Positions 44,323 to 52,082 of a stretch of 64,000 bases of DNA are shown piece by piece. The first letter of the stretch is position 1, and each line of letters starts with the position of its first letter. Below the pieces are notes generated by a model. That model was given only the letters and a program-made list of their open reading frames with translations. It ran no database searches and was not told the DNA's origin. The DNA is from SXTU01 sp964496695 (GTDB lineage Bacteria > Verrucomicrobiota > Verrucomicrobiia > Limisphaerales > SXTU01), in the NCBI GenBank assembly GCA_964496695.1, contig CAZCBE010000006.1, positions 57,717 through 121,716 on the forward strand, given 5' to 3'. Both the position numbers and the translations under genes were made by a program.

Positions 44323-44781
44323 ATGACCCTCCTCACCAACTCGCCCGAGGAAACCGCCGCGCTCGGCGAGGCCTGGGCGCGCGAGGCCGCACCCGGCTGG
44401 ACCATCGCGCTGTGTGGTGACTTGGGCATGGGCAAGACCCAGCTCGTAAAAGGGCTCGCGCGTGGGCTTGGCCTCACCGCCCGCATCGCCTCGCCCACCT
44501 TCGCCCTCGTCAACGAGCACACCGGCGGCCGCCTCCCGCTGTTCCATCTCGATCTCTACCGGCTGGATACTCGCGAGCAGATCGCCGGCGCGGGACTGGA
44601 CGAATACTTCTTCACCCCGCGTGGCGTGACGGTGGTGGAGTGGGCGGAGCGGTGGTGGGGCGGCGGAGTTCAAGGTTCAAGGTCCAAGGTTCAAGGTCCG
44701 GGTGGACGGTTGCGGTGGGTGACGATCTCCGCCCCGAGCGAGACGCAGCGGCGCATTGACTATGAAGATTTTGGCACTTGA
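44323..44781 (+). CDS. tsaE: tRNA t6A biosynthesis ATPase TsaE
   Basis: 152 aa. P-loop GDLGMGKTQ (32-40), SPTFALVNEH, the HLDLYRL motif and VVEWAERW are the family's signatures. It works with TsaB and TsaD to put threonylcarbamoyl on A37 of ANN-decoding tRNAs. A 32-nt word repeat is translated near residues 116-126 (VQGSRSKVQG) without breaking the frame. The ATG at 44323 is the natural start; the frame above is repeat. Confidence 0.93.
   Translation: MTLLTNSPEETAALGEAWAREAAPGWTIALCGDLGMGKTQLVKGLARGLGLTARIASPTFALVNEHTGGRLPLFHLDLYRLDTREQIAGAGLDEYFFTPRGVTVVEWAERWWGGGVQGSRSKVQGPGGRLRWVTISAPSETQRRIDYEDFGT
44668..44699 (+). repeat. GTTCAAGGTTCAAGGTCC word repeat inside tsaE
   Basis: Four AAGGT-words in 32 nt. 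It looks like one of the dispersed intergenic words but lies in the coding region, near the protein's C-terminal third, in a part poorly conserved among TsaE proteins. Confidence 0.7.
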
Positions 44782-45403
44782 GTTTTCTTCCGCCCGGCGT
44801 GGCGTGGCGGTGGTGGAAGGTGCCCGCGTGCTCGGCTTCGCCGAGGCGGAGGGCATCACGCCGGGGCCGTTCGACCTGATTGATTCGGCGCTACGCGCGG
44901 CGAATGTGGAGCGCGAGCACATCGGGTGCATCGCGGTCGGGCTGGGGCCGGGTTCTTACACGGGCGTGCGTTCGGCCATTGCGGTCGCGCAGGGCTGGCA
45001 GCTTGCGCTGGAGGTAAAACTTCTGGGCGTCAGCAGTGCCGACGTGCTGGCCGCCACCGCGCAGGCTGCCGGTCTGACTGGCCGTGTGGCCGTGGTCATT
45101 GACGCGTTGCGCGGTGAGTTCTACTCGGCGAGCTACGAACTCTCCGCCGACGGCTGGCGCGAATGGGTGAAGCTGCGTCTCCTGAGTCGTGAAGCGGTCG
45201 AGAATCTGGCGGCGGAAGGGGAGCTGCTCGTCAGTCCCGACACGAAGTGCCCGTTCCCCAGCGTGCGCAAACTGCTGGCCTCCGCCGGCGAACTCGGGCG
45301 GCTGGCCACGCACCGCACGGACTTTCAACCAGGCGAAAAGCTGGAGCCAATCTACCTGCGCGAGACGACCTTCGTGAAGGCCCCGCCGCCGAGATTTTAC
45401 TGA
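44762..45403 (+). CDS. tsaB: tRNA t6A biosynthesis protein TsaB
   Basis: 213 aa. ASKHA-fold partner of TsaD: ILALEFSSARRGVAVVEG at the start, IAVGLGPGSYTGVRSAIAVA (family hallmark), VVIDALRGEFYSASYEL. It overlaps the end of tsaE by 20 nt in another frame, so the two are coupled. ATG 44762 is preferred to TTG 44756. Confidence 0.94.
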   Translation: MKILALEFSSARRGVAVVEGARVLGFAEAEGITPGPFDLIDSALRAANVEREHIGCIAVGLGPGSYTGVRSAIAVAQGWQLALEVKLLGVSSADVLAATAQAAGLTGRVAVVIDALRGEFYSASYELSADGWREWVKLRLLSREAVENLAAEGELLVSPDTKCPFPSVRKLLASAGELGRLATHRTDFQPGEKLEPIYLRETTFVKAPPPRFY

Positions 45404-45482
45404 AGAACGGATTGGCCGCGACAGGACGTAAAGAGCGCGCGTCCAATAGCGGCACTTTTGCCAACCGAACCGGACTGCGTGG

Positions 45483-45518
45483 CTCCCTCTCCCAGCGGGA
45501 GAGGGCCGGGGTGAGGGA
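45483..45518. repeat. CTCTCCC dispersed hairpin
   Basis: CTCCCTCTCCC pairs with GGGAGAGGGC, then CGGGGTGAGGGAG. Another copy of the family, after tsaB. Confidence 0.7.
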
Positions 45519-45589
45519 GAACGGCTGTGCAGTCGTATGCGCGTTCGTTTTACCAAACTATTCTTGTAGTTGGTATGAGAGGTGCCCGC

Positions 45590-45802
45590 CTACTGATAAT
45601 GCGGCGGCTTCTGGTTGTTCGCCCGGATGCGCTCCATCTCCTGGCTCTCCATCGCCTCCGACGTGCGCGCGATCTCCTTCTGCAGCCGCGCGATGAGCTT
45701 GGCCTGCGCCACGACCACCCCGTTCAGCTCCTCGTGCTGGTGCTCCAGGTGCGCCAGGGCGGATTCCACTCTTAAAAGCCGGGCGGTCAACGATTCGTCC
45801 AT
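45590..45802 (-). CDS. slyX: SlyX family protein
   Basis: 70 aa coiled coil (LLRVESALAHLEHQHEELNG, VVAQAKLIARLQKEI) ending in the SlyX-typical PPHYQ. Function in bacteria is unknown despite wide conservation. Start at 45802 from the conserved ESLTARLLRVE. Confidence 0.88.
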   Translation of the reverse strand: MDESLTARLLRVESALAHLEHQHEELNGVVVAQAKLIARLQKEIARTSEAMESQEMERIRANNQKPPHYQ

Positions 45803-46013
45803 GGCGTGACGTTAGCCGGAAGCGGGCGGCTGAACAGCCCCGTTTCAACCCGAATTCCGAAGGGAGAACCGCGGATGACGCGGATGACGCGGATAAGGAA
45901 GACGTTGCGCACGGAAGCCGCCGGTGGGATCGGTTCCCCACCGGACATTGGGAATGGGCTTTCCATCCGTGCCACCGCGGAATTCGCGGTTTCAATTTTT
46001 GAGTTCGGGTTCA

Positions 46014-46040
46014 AACCTGCCTCGAAAGCAGGGTTTTTTT
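46014..46040 (+). terminator. Possible rho-independent terminator
   Basis: CCTGC (46016-46020) pairs with GCAGG (46028-46032), followed by a run of eight T. It faces plus-strand transcription, although no plus-strand gene lies just upstream. Confidence 0.35.
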
Positions 46041-46086
46041 TGACGCGAATTCCGCGAATTGGCGCTAATTCGCGGAATTCGCGTCA
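46041..46086. repeat. Perfect 20-bp palindrome GACGCGAATTCCGCGAAT
   Basis: Arms 46041-46060 and 46067-46086 are exact complements around a 6-nt loop. The words belong to the same GCGAAT style as 33610. It ends 21 nt from the stop of the rhomboid gene. Confidence 0.85.
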
Positions 46087-46106
46087 AGTTTCCTCCTGGC
46101 CTCTCA

Positions 46107-46679
46107 TTACGCGTGGTTGTGCCGTGCCGTGAAGAAGCCGGCGATGGCCCCGCACAGATGCCCCTCCCACGAGATGGGCCCAGACTGCGGCAGCACGCCG
46201 TAGAAGATGCCGCCATAGAGCACGCCCACTCCCACCGCCACAAAGACCGCGCGCCAACTGTCCATCAGGAATCCGGCCACCAGCAGATACACCACCAGCC
46301 CGTAGATCACCGAGCTGGCACCGATGTGGACGGTCGGGTGCGCCGGCTCGCCGCCGCGACCGATCAGCCATGTGCCCAGCCCGCTCGCCAGCCAGATGAG
46401 CAGCAGCGTGCGCCACGGGTGATACTTGCGGTCCCAGAAGAGCAGGGTGAGCAGGATGAAGAGCGGGGCGGCATTCGCCATCAGGTGCGCGGTGTTGCCA
46501 TGCAGCAGCGGGCTGAAGACGAGGCCGATCAGCCCGTGCTCGTTGCGCGGTATGATGCCGAAGCCGGCGAACGAAAGGCCGGCGATGAGTTCAACCGCCT
46601 TGATGAAAAACATCAGGCCCACCAGCAGGAAGCTGGCTTGCAGGGCGCCGGGGAGATTGTGCCGACCAGAGCGGGCCAT
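46107..46679 (-). CDS. Rhomboid-family intramembrane serine protease
   Basis: 190 aa, about six helices. HLMANAAPL (oxyanion-side HxxxN region), the catalytic serine in VHIGASSVIYG and the catalytic His in SWEGHLCGAIAG. The usual GxSG is here GASS, with serine in place of the last Gly, a known variation but worth noting. The start at 46679 (MARSGRHN) is preferred over the longer frame to 46718. Confidence 0.88.
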   Translation of the reverse strand: MARSGRHNLPGALQASFLLVGLMFFIKAVELIAGLSFAGFGIIPRNEHGLIGLVFSPLLHGNTAHLMANAAPLFILLTLLFWDRKYHPWRTLLLIWLASGLGTWLIGRGGEPAHPTVHIGASSVIYGLVVYLLVAGFLMDSWRAVFVAVGVGVLYGGIFYGVLPQSGPISWEGHLCGAIAGFFTARHNHA

Positions 46680-46734
46680 CGGGGCGCTGTTGTAAAGAGC
46701 CGCGCGGGAGGGGGCCAATCAATTCGCAATCTCT

Positions 46735-46886
46735 GTGGCGGCAGGCATCTTGCCTGCCGTAGAGGGCGGCATCTTGCCGCCCGGGATGGGCTGCGGAGCA
46801 GGTCAAAACTCACGTATGGCACGGCCGCCGTTTCCGCCGGGCTGGAAGCCCGGCTCTACGGCAGGCGGGACGCCTGCCGCTACACC
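46735..46886. repeat. GGCAGGCATCTTGCCTGCC palindrome cluster
   Basis: GGCAGGCATCTTGCCTGCC and GGGCGGCATCTTGCCGCCC, then GCCGGGCTGGAAGCCCGGC and GCAGGCGGGACGCCTGC: four palindromes in about 150 nt before the response-regulator stop. Hairpins may serve as 3' ends. Confidence 0.7.
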
Positions 46887-47581
46887 ACCAGCTTGTAGCC
46901 CACCCCATGCACCGTGAGCAGGTGCTTCGGTTCGCCGCCATTGTCACCGAGTTTCTTGCGGAGTTGCACGATGACCTGGTCCAGCGCCCGCGTGGTCCCG
47001 TAGTAATGGTAGCCCCAGACCTCGTTCAGCAGCCGGTCGCGCGACAGCACCTCGCCGGGATGGGTGTGAAAGAGCTGCAGGAGCTTCAGCTCCTTGGCGG
47101 TCAGTTCCTCCGCCGCTTTGCCACGCCGCACTTGATAGCTCTTCGGGTCAATCGTCGCCGTGCCGATGTTGAAGGTGGTGGTTGCCTCGGCTGCGGCTGG
47201 CGCGGCATCCCCGTTGGGCGTGCGGCGCAGGAGCGCGTGGATGCGCGCCAGCAGTTCGCGCACGCCGAAGGGCTTCGTCACGTAGTCATCCGCGCCCAGG
47301 TCGAGGCCCACGACCTTGTCCAATTCCTGTCCCTTCGCGGTCAGCATGAGGATGGGTGTCGCGCACTTCTTCGCACGGAGCTGCTTGCAGATGTCGTAGC
47401 CGCTCAAGCCCGGCAGCATCACATCCAGCAGGATTAGGCCAGGCTTGTGCTGGGCGACGGCATCCAAGGCCTGGTCGCCGCGAGGGCAGGACGCCACTTC
47501 AAAACCGTCCCCCCGCAACACTTCCTCCAGCCCCAGCCGGATGTGCGGGTCGTCTTCTACAATCAGGATGCGGGTGGACAT
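46880..47581 (-). CDS. Response regulator, OmpR/PhoB type
   Basis: 233 aa. Receiver domain 3-118 (acidic pair in VEDD, phospho-Asp53, Lys103 in VTKPFG) and a winged-helix DNA-binding domain from about 140 (LTAKELKLLQLFHTHPGEVL, VIVQLRKKLGDNG, TVHGVGYKLVV). Pairs with the histidine kinase at 47720-49633, which lies downstream in the same orientation across a 138-nt gap. Regulon unknown. Confidence 0.95.
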   Translation of the reverse strand: MSTRILIVEDDPHIRLGLEEVLRGDGFEVASCPRGDQALDAVAQHKPGLILLDVMLPGLSGYDICKQLRAKKCATPILMLTAKGQELDKVVGLDLGADDYVTKPFGVRELLARIHALLRRTPNGDAAPAAAEATTTFNIGTATIDPKSYQVRRGKAAEELTAKELKLLQLFHTHPGEVLSRDRLLNEVWGYHYYGTTRALDQVIVQLRKKLGDNGGEPKHLLTVHGVGYKLVV

Positions 47582-47616
47582 GGGGAGGTTAGCCCGGTGC
47601 GGAGGCGACGTGTGCC

Positions 47617-47701
47617 GTGCTGCGTGTTGCGTGTTCCGTGATTAGCCAAGGACGCCCCGGATGAGAGTCACGCAACACGCAACACGCGACACGCAGCACG
47701 C
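47617..47701. repeat. GTGCTGCGTGTTGCGTG inverted pair
   Basis: The left words (47617-47640) and right words (47669-47699) are near complements around a short spacer, filling the gap between the response regulator and its kinase. The hairpin could separate the two messages. Confidence 0.8.
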
Positions 47702-47719
47702 AAGGCTCTGGGCACAGGT

Positions 47720-49633
47720 TCATCCGCGCTCCTCTTTCGCCACTGGCAGCCGCAACGCGAAGCAGCTTCCCCCGCCCTCGCGTGCCTCATGGCTCACCTC
47801 ACCCCCGTGTGCGCGGGCGATCTGCCGCGCGAGCGTCAGGCCCAGCCCGCTGCCCTGGATGCCGCTGCTCAACGAATCATGGGCGCGGTAGAACTGCTCG
47901 AAGATGCGCTCTTCGGTGCCGGGCGGCACGCCGAGGCCGCGGTCCAGCACGCGCACTTCAAGGAAGGGCAGGGGCTGCGCGCATTGACGCAGGTCGATGC
48001 GAATCTCCTTCCGGCCGTTGGAATACTTTTCCGCATTCGACAGCAGGTTCACCAGCACCTGTGCGAGTGCGTCGCGGTCACCGTTCACGAACACGGGCGC
48101 AGGCGGGGTGTCCAGCTCCAGCGTGAAGCCGGCCTGCTCCAGATGCGGGCGATAGGTCTCCACCGTGTCGGTCACGACCGCCCCCAGGTCACAGCGGACG
48201 AAGGCGTATTTCTTCTCGCCGCGTTCGAGCCGGGAGAAATCCAGCACGTTGTTGATGAGCCGCGTGAGCCGGGCGGCCTCGGCGGTGATGACCTGCAGGT
48301 AGTTCCGCTGCTTTGCCGGGTCCGTCACGCGGCCCTCGGCGAGCAGTTCGGAGAACATGCGGATCGAGGTCAGCGGCGTCTTCAGCTCGTGCGAGACGTT
48401 GCTGACGAAGTCGGTCTTCTGCCGCGCGAGCGTGAGCTGGCGGCGCAGGTCCGTGACCAGCAGCCAGCCGCCGACGCCGATGGCCAGCACCAGCACCGTG
48501 ACGAGCAGGCTGATCGTGAGCGTGAGTGTCCGTGCGGACTGGGTCAGCTTCGCCGGATCGAGCAGATACACCGCCATCTCCCAGTGCGGCAGGGCTTCGC
48601 CGATCTCGGTGGCGACAAACGGGCGCTTCCACGAGATCGGCTGGAAATTTGCGTGCGACAACGCCAGCGGCCGCGCGGCATCGTCCAGCAGCGCGACGCA
48701 CACTTCTTCGTGCAACGGGGCCTCGACATGCACGACCGGCCGGAGGTCGGCGATCAGTTTGGGCAGTTGCAACTGTGCGCCAAACACCAGCGACGGGTCG
48801 CGGGGCGGACGATACCAGAACATCAGCTTGAGCTTGTTGTCCACGAACCGGGCGAGCGTGCCCTCGCTGGATTCACCGATGAGCTGGCGGAACTCAGCCT
48901 CGGCGGCGGCAACTTTGGAGGATTCGTTGTCGGCCGGTTCTTTCTGCTGGGCGGGCTGTCCGCCCGGTGCGCTTTGCGGGAAGAGGGCCTGCTGTGGGGT
49001 GACGACTCGCTTGGGGTTTTTGACCTGATAGCTGTTGTTCTTGCTCAGGCTCACATCCTGTTGCTCCACCTGCTGCTGAGCCTGTTCCACGGCTTGGAAC
49101 TGCTGGCTTTGCGGCCCGGGCGGCGGCACTCGCGGTGGAACCTGCGGCCCGGGGTTGATGCCGTTGGCGCCGTTGTCGTTCAGCCGCGAGAGATTGATGG
49201 AGCCCTTGGGGGTGTTCCAATAAACCTCGACCGCCTCGCGGTTGCCGAGGAAGGCGGAGTTCGCGATGCAGAAGCTGCGCGCGTCCGGGCGGCCCCAGGG
49301 CGACGGGGAGAGGAGATTGCCCGTGAGTGTCACTACAAAGCCCACATCCGCGAGCGGCCACGACTTGCGGAGCGTGTCGTCGAAGCGGCGGGAAAGCTCG
49401 GCCGGCGAGGACTCCGCCATGAGCGTCTCGACCTGCGCCACGAACTCGCGCTGGCGGTCATCCAGATAGGCTTCCGCGTCGCGCGCGAGGCGGTCGGCGA
49501 GGCCCTGAAGCAGGAGCGACTGCTGGCGTTCGAGGACGAACTGCTGGTCGCGCAGCGAGCGCACGGCGAGCCAGGCCAGCACCAGGCTCGGCACAAACAC
49601 CGCGAGGACGAAAAGAAGCGCGACGCGTCTCAT
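47720..49633 (-). CDS. Sensor histidine kinase
   Basis: 637 aa. A membrane helix near the N-terminus (VALLFVLAVFVPSLVLAWLA), a periplasmic region of about 330 residues with a Q/P-rich linker (about 150-205), a second membrane helix (LTLTISLLVTVLVLAIGVGG), then HisKA with His415 in SHELKTPL and HATPase (NLLSNAEKYS, GSGLGLTLARQIA). Partner of the OmpR-type regulator upstream. The signal is unknown. The start at 49633 gives a short basic n-region. Confidence 0.93.
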   Translation of the reverse strand: MRRVALLFVLAVFVPSLVLAWLAVRSLRDQQFVLERQQSLLLQGLADRLARDAEAYLDDRQREFVAQVETLMAESSPAELSRRFDDTLRKSWPLADVGFVVTLTGNLLSPSPWGRPDARSFCIANSAFLGNREAVEVYWNTPKGSINLSRLNDNGANGINPGPQVPPRVPPPGPQSQQFQAVEQAQQQVEQQDVSLSKNNSYQVKNPKRVVTPQQALFPQSAPGGQPAQQKEPADNESSKVAAAEAEFRQLIGESSEGTLARFVDNKLKLMFWYRPPRDPSLVFGAQLQLPKLIADLRPVVHVEAPLHEEVCVALLDDAARPLALSHANFQPISWKRPFVATEIGEALPHWEMAVYLLDPAKLTQSARTLTLTISLLVTVLVLAIGVGGWLLVTDLRRQLTLARQKTDFVSNVSHELKTPLTSIRMFSELLAEGRVTDPAKQRNYLQVITAEAARLTRLINNVLDFSRLERGEKKYAFVRCDLGAVVTDTVETYRPHLEQAGFTLELDTPPAPVFVNGDRDALAQVLVNLLSNAEKYSNGRKEIRIDLRQCAQPLPFLEVRVLDRGLGVPPGTEERIFEQFYRAHDSLSSGIQGSGLGLTLARQIARAHGGEVSHEAREGGGSCFALRLPVAKEERG

Positions 49634-49970
49634 GGCTCGGTGGGCAGCATCGCGCAAGCACCGGCCGGAGTCGAGCGCGGCATCTGCGAGATTGGTGAAC
49701 CTGACTGATGGGCATCGAACCAGAAAGTGCGACTGCGGCGGCGCGCGTTATGGAGTGCGGGGACTTGTCCCCGCTTTCCGCAGGCGACTTGTCGCCGTCG
49801 AGCTGGCGGAACGGCGCTTTTGGCAGCAGCCCGCTCGGCTGGCGCCAGCACGGAAACCTCCGCCAATGCCAGGACAACTCGATTTCGACGGCGACAAGTC
49901 GCCTGCGGAAAGCGGCGAGAACTCGCCGTGCTCCCAAGCGCGTTCGGACATTCATCGGTCGCGCCTGTCC
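49634..49970. other. Gap with a palindromic element
   Basis: No gene. Contains the 49748-49940 palindrome related to 6661-6823. Confidence 0.55.
49748..49940. repeat. Palindromic element, GGAGTGCGGGGAC ends
   Basis: GTGCGGGGACTTGTCCCCGC and GGCGACTTGTCGCCGTCG at the left are mirrored by TCGACGGCGACAAGTCGCC at the right. Same family as 6661-6823. Ends are not exact and no target duplication is seen. Confidence 0.6.
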
Positions 49971-50720
49971 TCATCGTGATTCCGGCTCCGGGGCGCTGGG
50001 GGCGTTCTGCCCAGCAACGGTGGCGGTCTGATACAGGGTGTAGGAAAACGCGCCGAGCAGCGTGCCTTCTGCAACCTCGTGGCATTTGGCGCAACTGGCT
50101 TTGGCGCGCAGCGCGCCGACCGCGAGCAGGCCGGCAACTTCGTGCGTGCCTCGGAGCGTCTCCACCGGGAACGTGGTCGGCTGCACCACGAGGTTCCGGC
50201 CTTCCCGCAGGCTGGCGATGGCCTTGGTTTCCAGCTCGGACAGCGGGCGCGTCTCCAGCCGGGCGCGGGTGGTGCGATTGGTCAGGCTGGCCAGGCTGAT
50301 CATCTCGGCGCGGCTCTTATAGGCGATGGGTTTGCTTTCCAGGGCAATGAGGTCGGGCTTGGGCACCAGATAAGTGTCGTAGGCGAGCGTGAGTTCGCTC
50401 GCGCGCGGCATGATCATGATGCGGCTCATGCCGAAACCCGGGGCTGTCTCGAACCGATGGATATGGTCGGTGTGCATGGCCTCGGCGGAGTCGAACTGGC
50501 GGTCAGGCTTGCCATAGCCGTGCGCCGACAACAGGGCTGGTCCGGCAGCTGTCTTCGCCTTTGCGACTGGCCGGGCCTTGGCCGGTCGCTTGATGACTGG
50601 CGGGTCGGACACCTCGCCCGCCAGGGCGGCGCACGCCACCAACAGTGCGACGGCAACTGATGCCTTCAGGATGAACGCCGCGTTTGAATGGGGCGAGTGG
50701 GAGCAGGGATTGGGTTTCAT
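49971..50720 (-). CDS. Secreted monohaem protein, paralogue A
   Basis: 249 aa. Signal peptide (AAFILKASVAVALLVACAALA). One c-type haem motif CAKCH (from C210) with the conserved sequel EVAEGTLLGAFSYTLY. Upstream the family block RFETAPGFGMSRI and PDLIALESKPIAYKSR recurs in the two neighbours. The haem sits at the C-terminal end, unlike canonical cytochrome c. Probably a periplasmic electron carrier. Third member of a triplicated set. Confidence 0.85.
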   Translation of the reverse strand: MKPNPCSHSPHSNAAFILKASVAVALLVACAALAGEVSDPPVIKRPAKARPVAKAKTAAGPALLSAHGYGKPDRQFDSAEAMHTDHIHRFETAPGFGMSRIMIMPRASELTLAYDTYLVPKPDLIALESKPIAYKSRAEMISLASLTNRTTRARLETRPLSELETKAIASLREGRNLVVQPTTFPVETLRGTHEVAGLLAVGALRAKASCAKCHEVAEGTLLGAFSYTLYQTATVAGQNAPSAPEPESR

Positions 50721-50755
50721 GGCTGGGGGAGTTGAGGCAATAATCTTGAATGGAA

Positions 50756-51400
50756 TCACCGAGGCTGCGGGGTGGCCTTGGCCGGCACCAGCGTGTAGGA
50801 GAACGCGCCGAGCAAGGTGCCCTGCGGAACTTCATGGCACTTGGCGCAACTGGCCGCAGCCCGCATCGCGCCGACCACCCGGATGACTGGCACCGTGACC
50901 GGTGCGCGCCCGGCTGCTTGCGGGACCGGCAGCGTGCCCGCCTGCTGCACGAGGTCCTTGCCTTCGCGCAGCTCCCGGATCGCGCGGGATTCCTCGTTGC
51001 TGATGGGGCGCGTCTGGAGCTGCGCTTTCAGCGTCTTGTTCGTCAGCATCCTCATGCTCACGCCTTCCCCGCCGAAGCTCCGGTAGGCGACGGCCTTGGT
51101 TTCGAGCGCGAGGAGGTCCGGTCGGCTCACCGTGTAAGTCGCCCCGGCCAAGATGATCTCAGAGCGTGTCGGGATGCGGTCTATGCGGTCCAGGCCGAAC
51201 CCCGGCGCAAGCGTGAAGTGGAAAAGGTGCTCGGCGTGCATCTTCTCCAGCTCGGCGGGGACTTGGGAGACTTGCGGTTGCTGCGGCTCGGGCTTCGGCT
51301 GCTGCTCCGGCGGCAGGCCGGCGAGGACGACGAAGGCGGCGCACGCCATCAGCAACGGCAGGGCAAAGCGGAGCGAGGCGGGGATTGAGTTCGTGTTCAT
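50756..51400 (-). CDS. Secreted monohaem protein, paralogue B
   Basis: 214 aa. Leader LRFALPLLMACAAFVVLAGL, then a Q/P-rich linker, LEKMHAEHLFHFTLAPGFGL, RPDLLALETKAVAYRS and the haem motif CAKCHEVPQGTLLGAFSY (C185). Starts at 51400. It is 35 nt from paralogue A and 5 nt from paralogue C, so one operon. Confidence 0.86.
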   Translation of the reverse strand: MNTNSIPASLRFALPLLMACAAFVVLAGLPPEQQPKPEPQQPQVSQVPAELEKMHAEHLFHFTLAPGFGLDRIDRIPTRSEIILAGATYTVSRPDLLALETKAVAYRSFGGEGVSMRMLTNKTLKAQLQTRPISNEESRAIRELREGKDLVQQAGTLPVPQAAGRAPVTVPVIRVVGAMRAAASCAKCHEVPQGTLLGAFSYTLVPAKATPQPR

Positions 51401-51405
51401 GGCGG

Positions 51406-52062
51406 TCAGGGTTGAAGGCCTTGCCCAAGGAGGCTCACCAACGCATTGGTAGAAGCTGCATTCGGATACAGCGTGTAGGAGAACGCTCCGAGCAGCGTGC
51501 CTTCCGGGACCTCGTGGCATTTGGCGCAAGCCGCGTTGGCACGCATGGCCCCGAGGACCAGTGTCGCCGCTTCGGCCGGAGGCTTCCCGGAACCCGCCGG
51601 TGCCGTGATGGGGCGTTGGGCGAATTCCTTCCCCGACCGCAGTTCGGCGATGGCCCTGGCTTCATCCGTGGTGATCGGGCGTGAGTGCAGTTGCGCGCGA
51701 ATGATCCGGTTGGTCAGCGTGGCCATGCCGAGCGCCTCACGACCGAGGCTGCGATACGCGACAGGCTTGGTTTCCAATGCGATGAGGTCGGGCTTGGGCA
51801 CGTAGCGGTTCATCCCGGCCAGTTGAAATTCGGTGTGTTGCCGCAAATTCGGAGTGCGACTCAGTCCAAACCCCGGGGAAGCGGCGAAACGGCGGAGGTT
51901 TTCAGCGTGCATCTTCGCCAGTTCGGCAGGGACGGCGTTGGTGACCACCGGCTGGGCGGGAGGTTCTTGCGAGGCCGGTTGCGGCTGCTGCTCCGGCGGC
52001 AGGCCGGCGAGGGCGACGAGCGTGGTGGCGAGCAGACCGAGGGACAGGAGTTTGATTCTCAT
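51406..52062 (-). CDS. Secreted monohaem protein, paralogue C
   Basis: 218 aa. Leader LLSLGLLATTLVALAGLPPE, LAKMHAENLRRFAASPGFGL, KPDLIALETKPVAYRS and haem motif CAKCHEVPEGTLLGAFSY (C179). The order of genes (partner, C, B, A) and 5-35 nt spacing show tandem duplication. The open frame above 52062 is not coding. Confidence 0.87.
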   Translation of the reverse strand: MRIKLLSLGLLATTLVALAGLPPEQQPQPASQEPPAQPVVTNAVPAELAKMHAENLRRFAASPGFGLSRTPNLRQHTEFQLAGMNRYVPKPDLIALETKPVAYRSLGREALGMATLTNRIIRAQLHSRPITTDEARAIAELRSGKEFAQRPITAPAGSGKPPAEAATLVLGAMRANAACAKCHEVPEGTLLGAFSYTLYPNAASTNALVSLLGQGLQP

Positions 52063-52082
52063 GGTTGGGTTTGGGTGATGGG

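Larger units (their letters stand above)
45803..46106. other. Gap with terminator-like hairpin and 20-bp palindrome
   Basis: Contains a GCGGATGACGCGGATGACGC word (about 45872-45891), the hairpin at 46014-46040 and the palindrome at 46041-46086. No gene. Confidence 0.55.
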
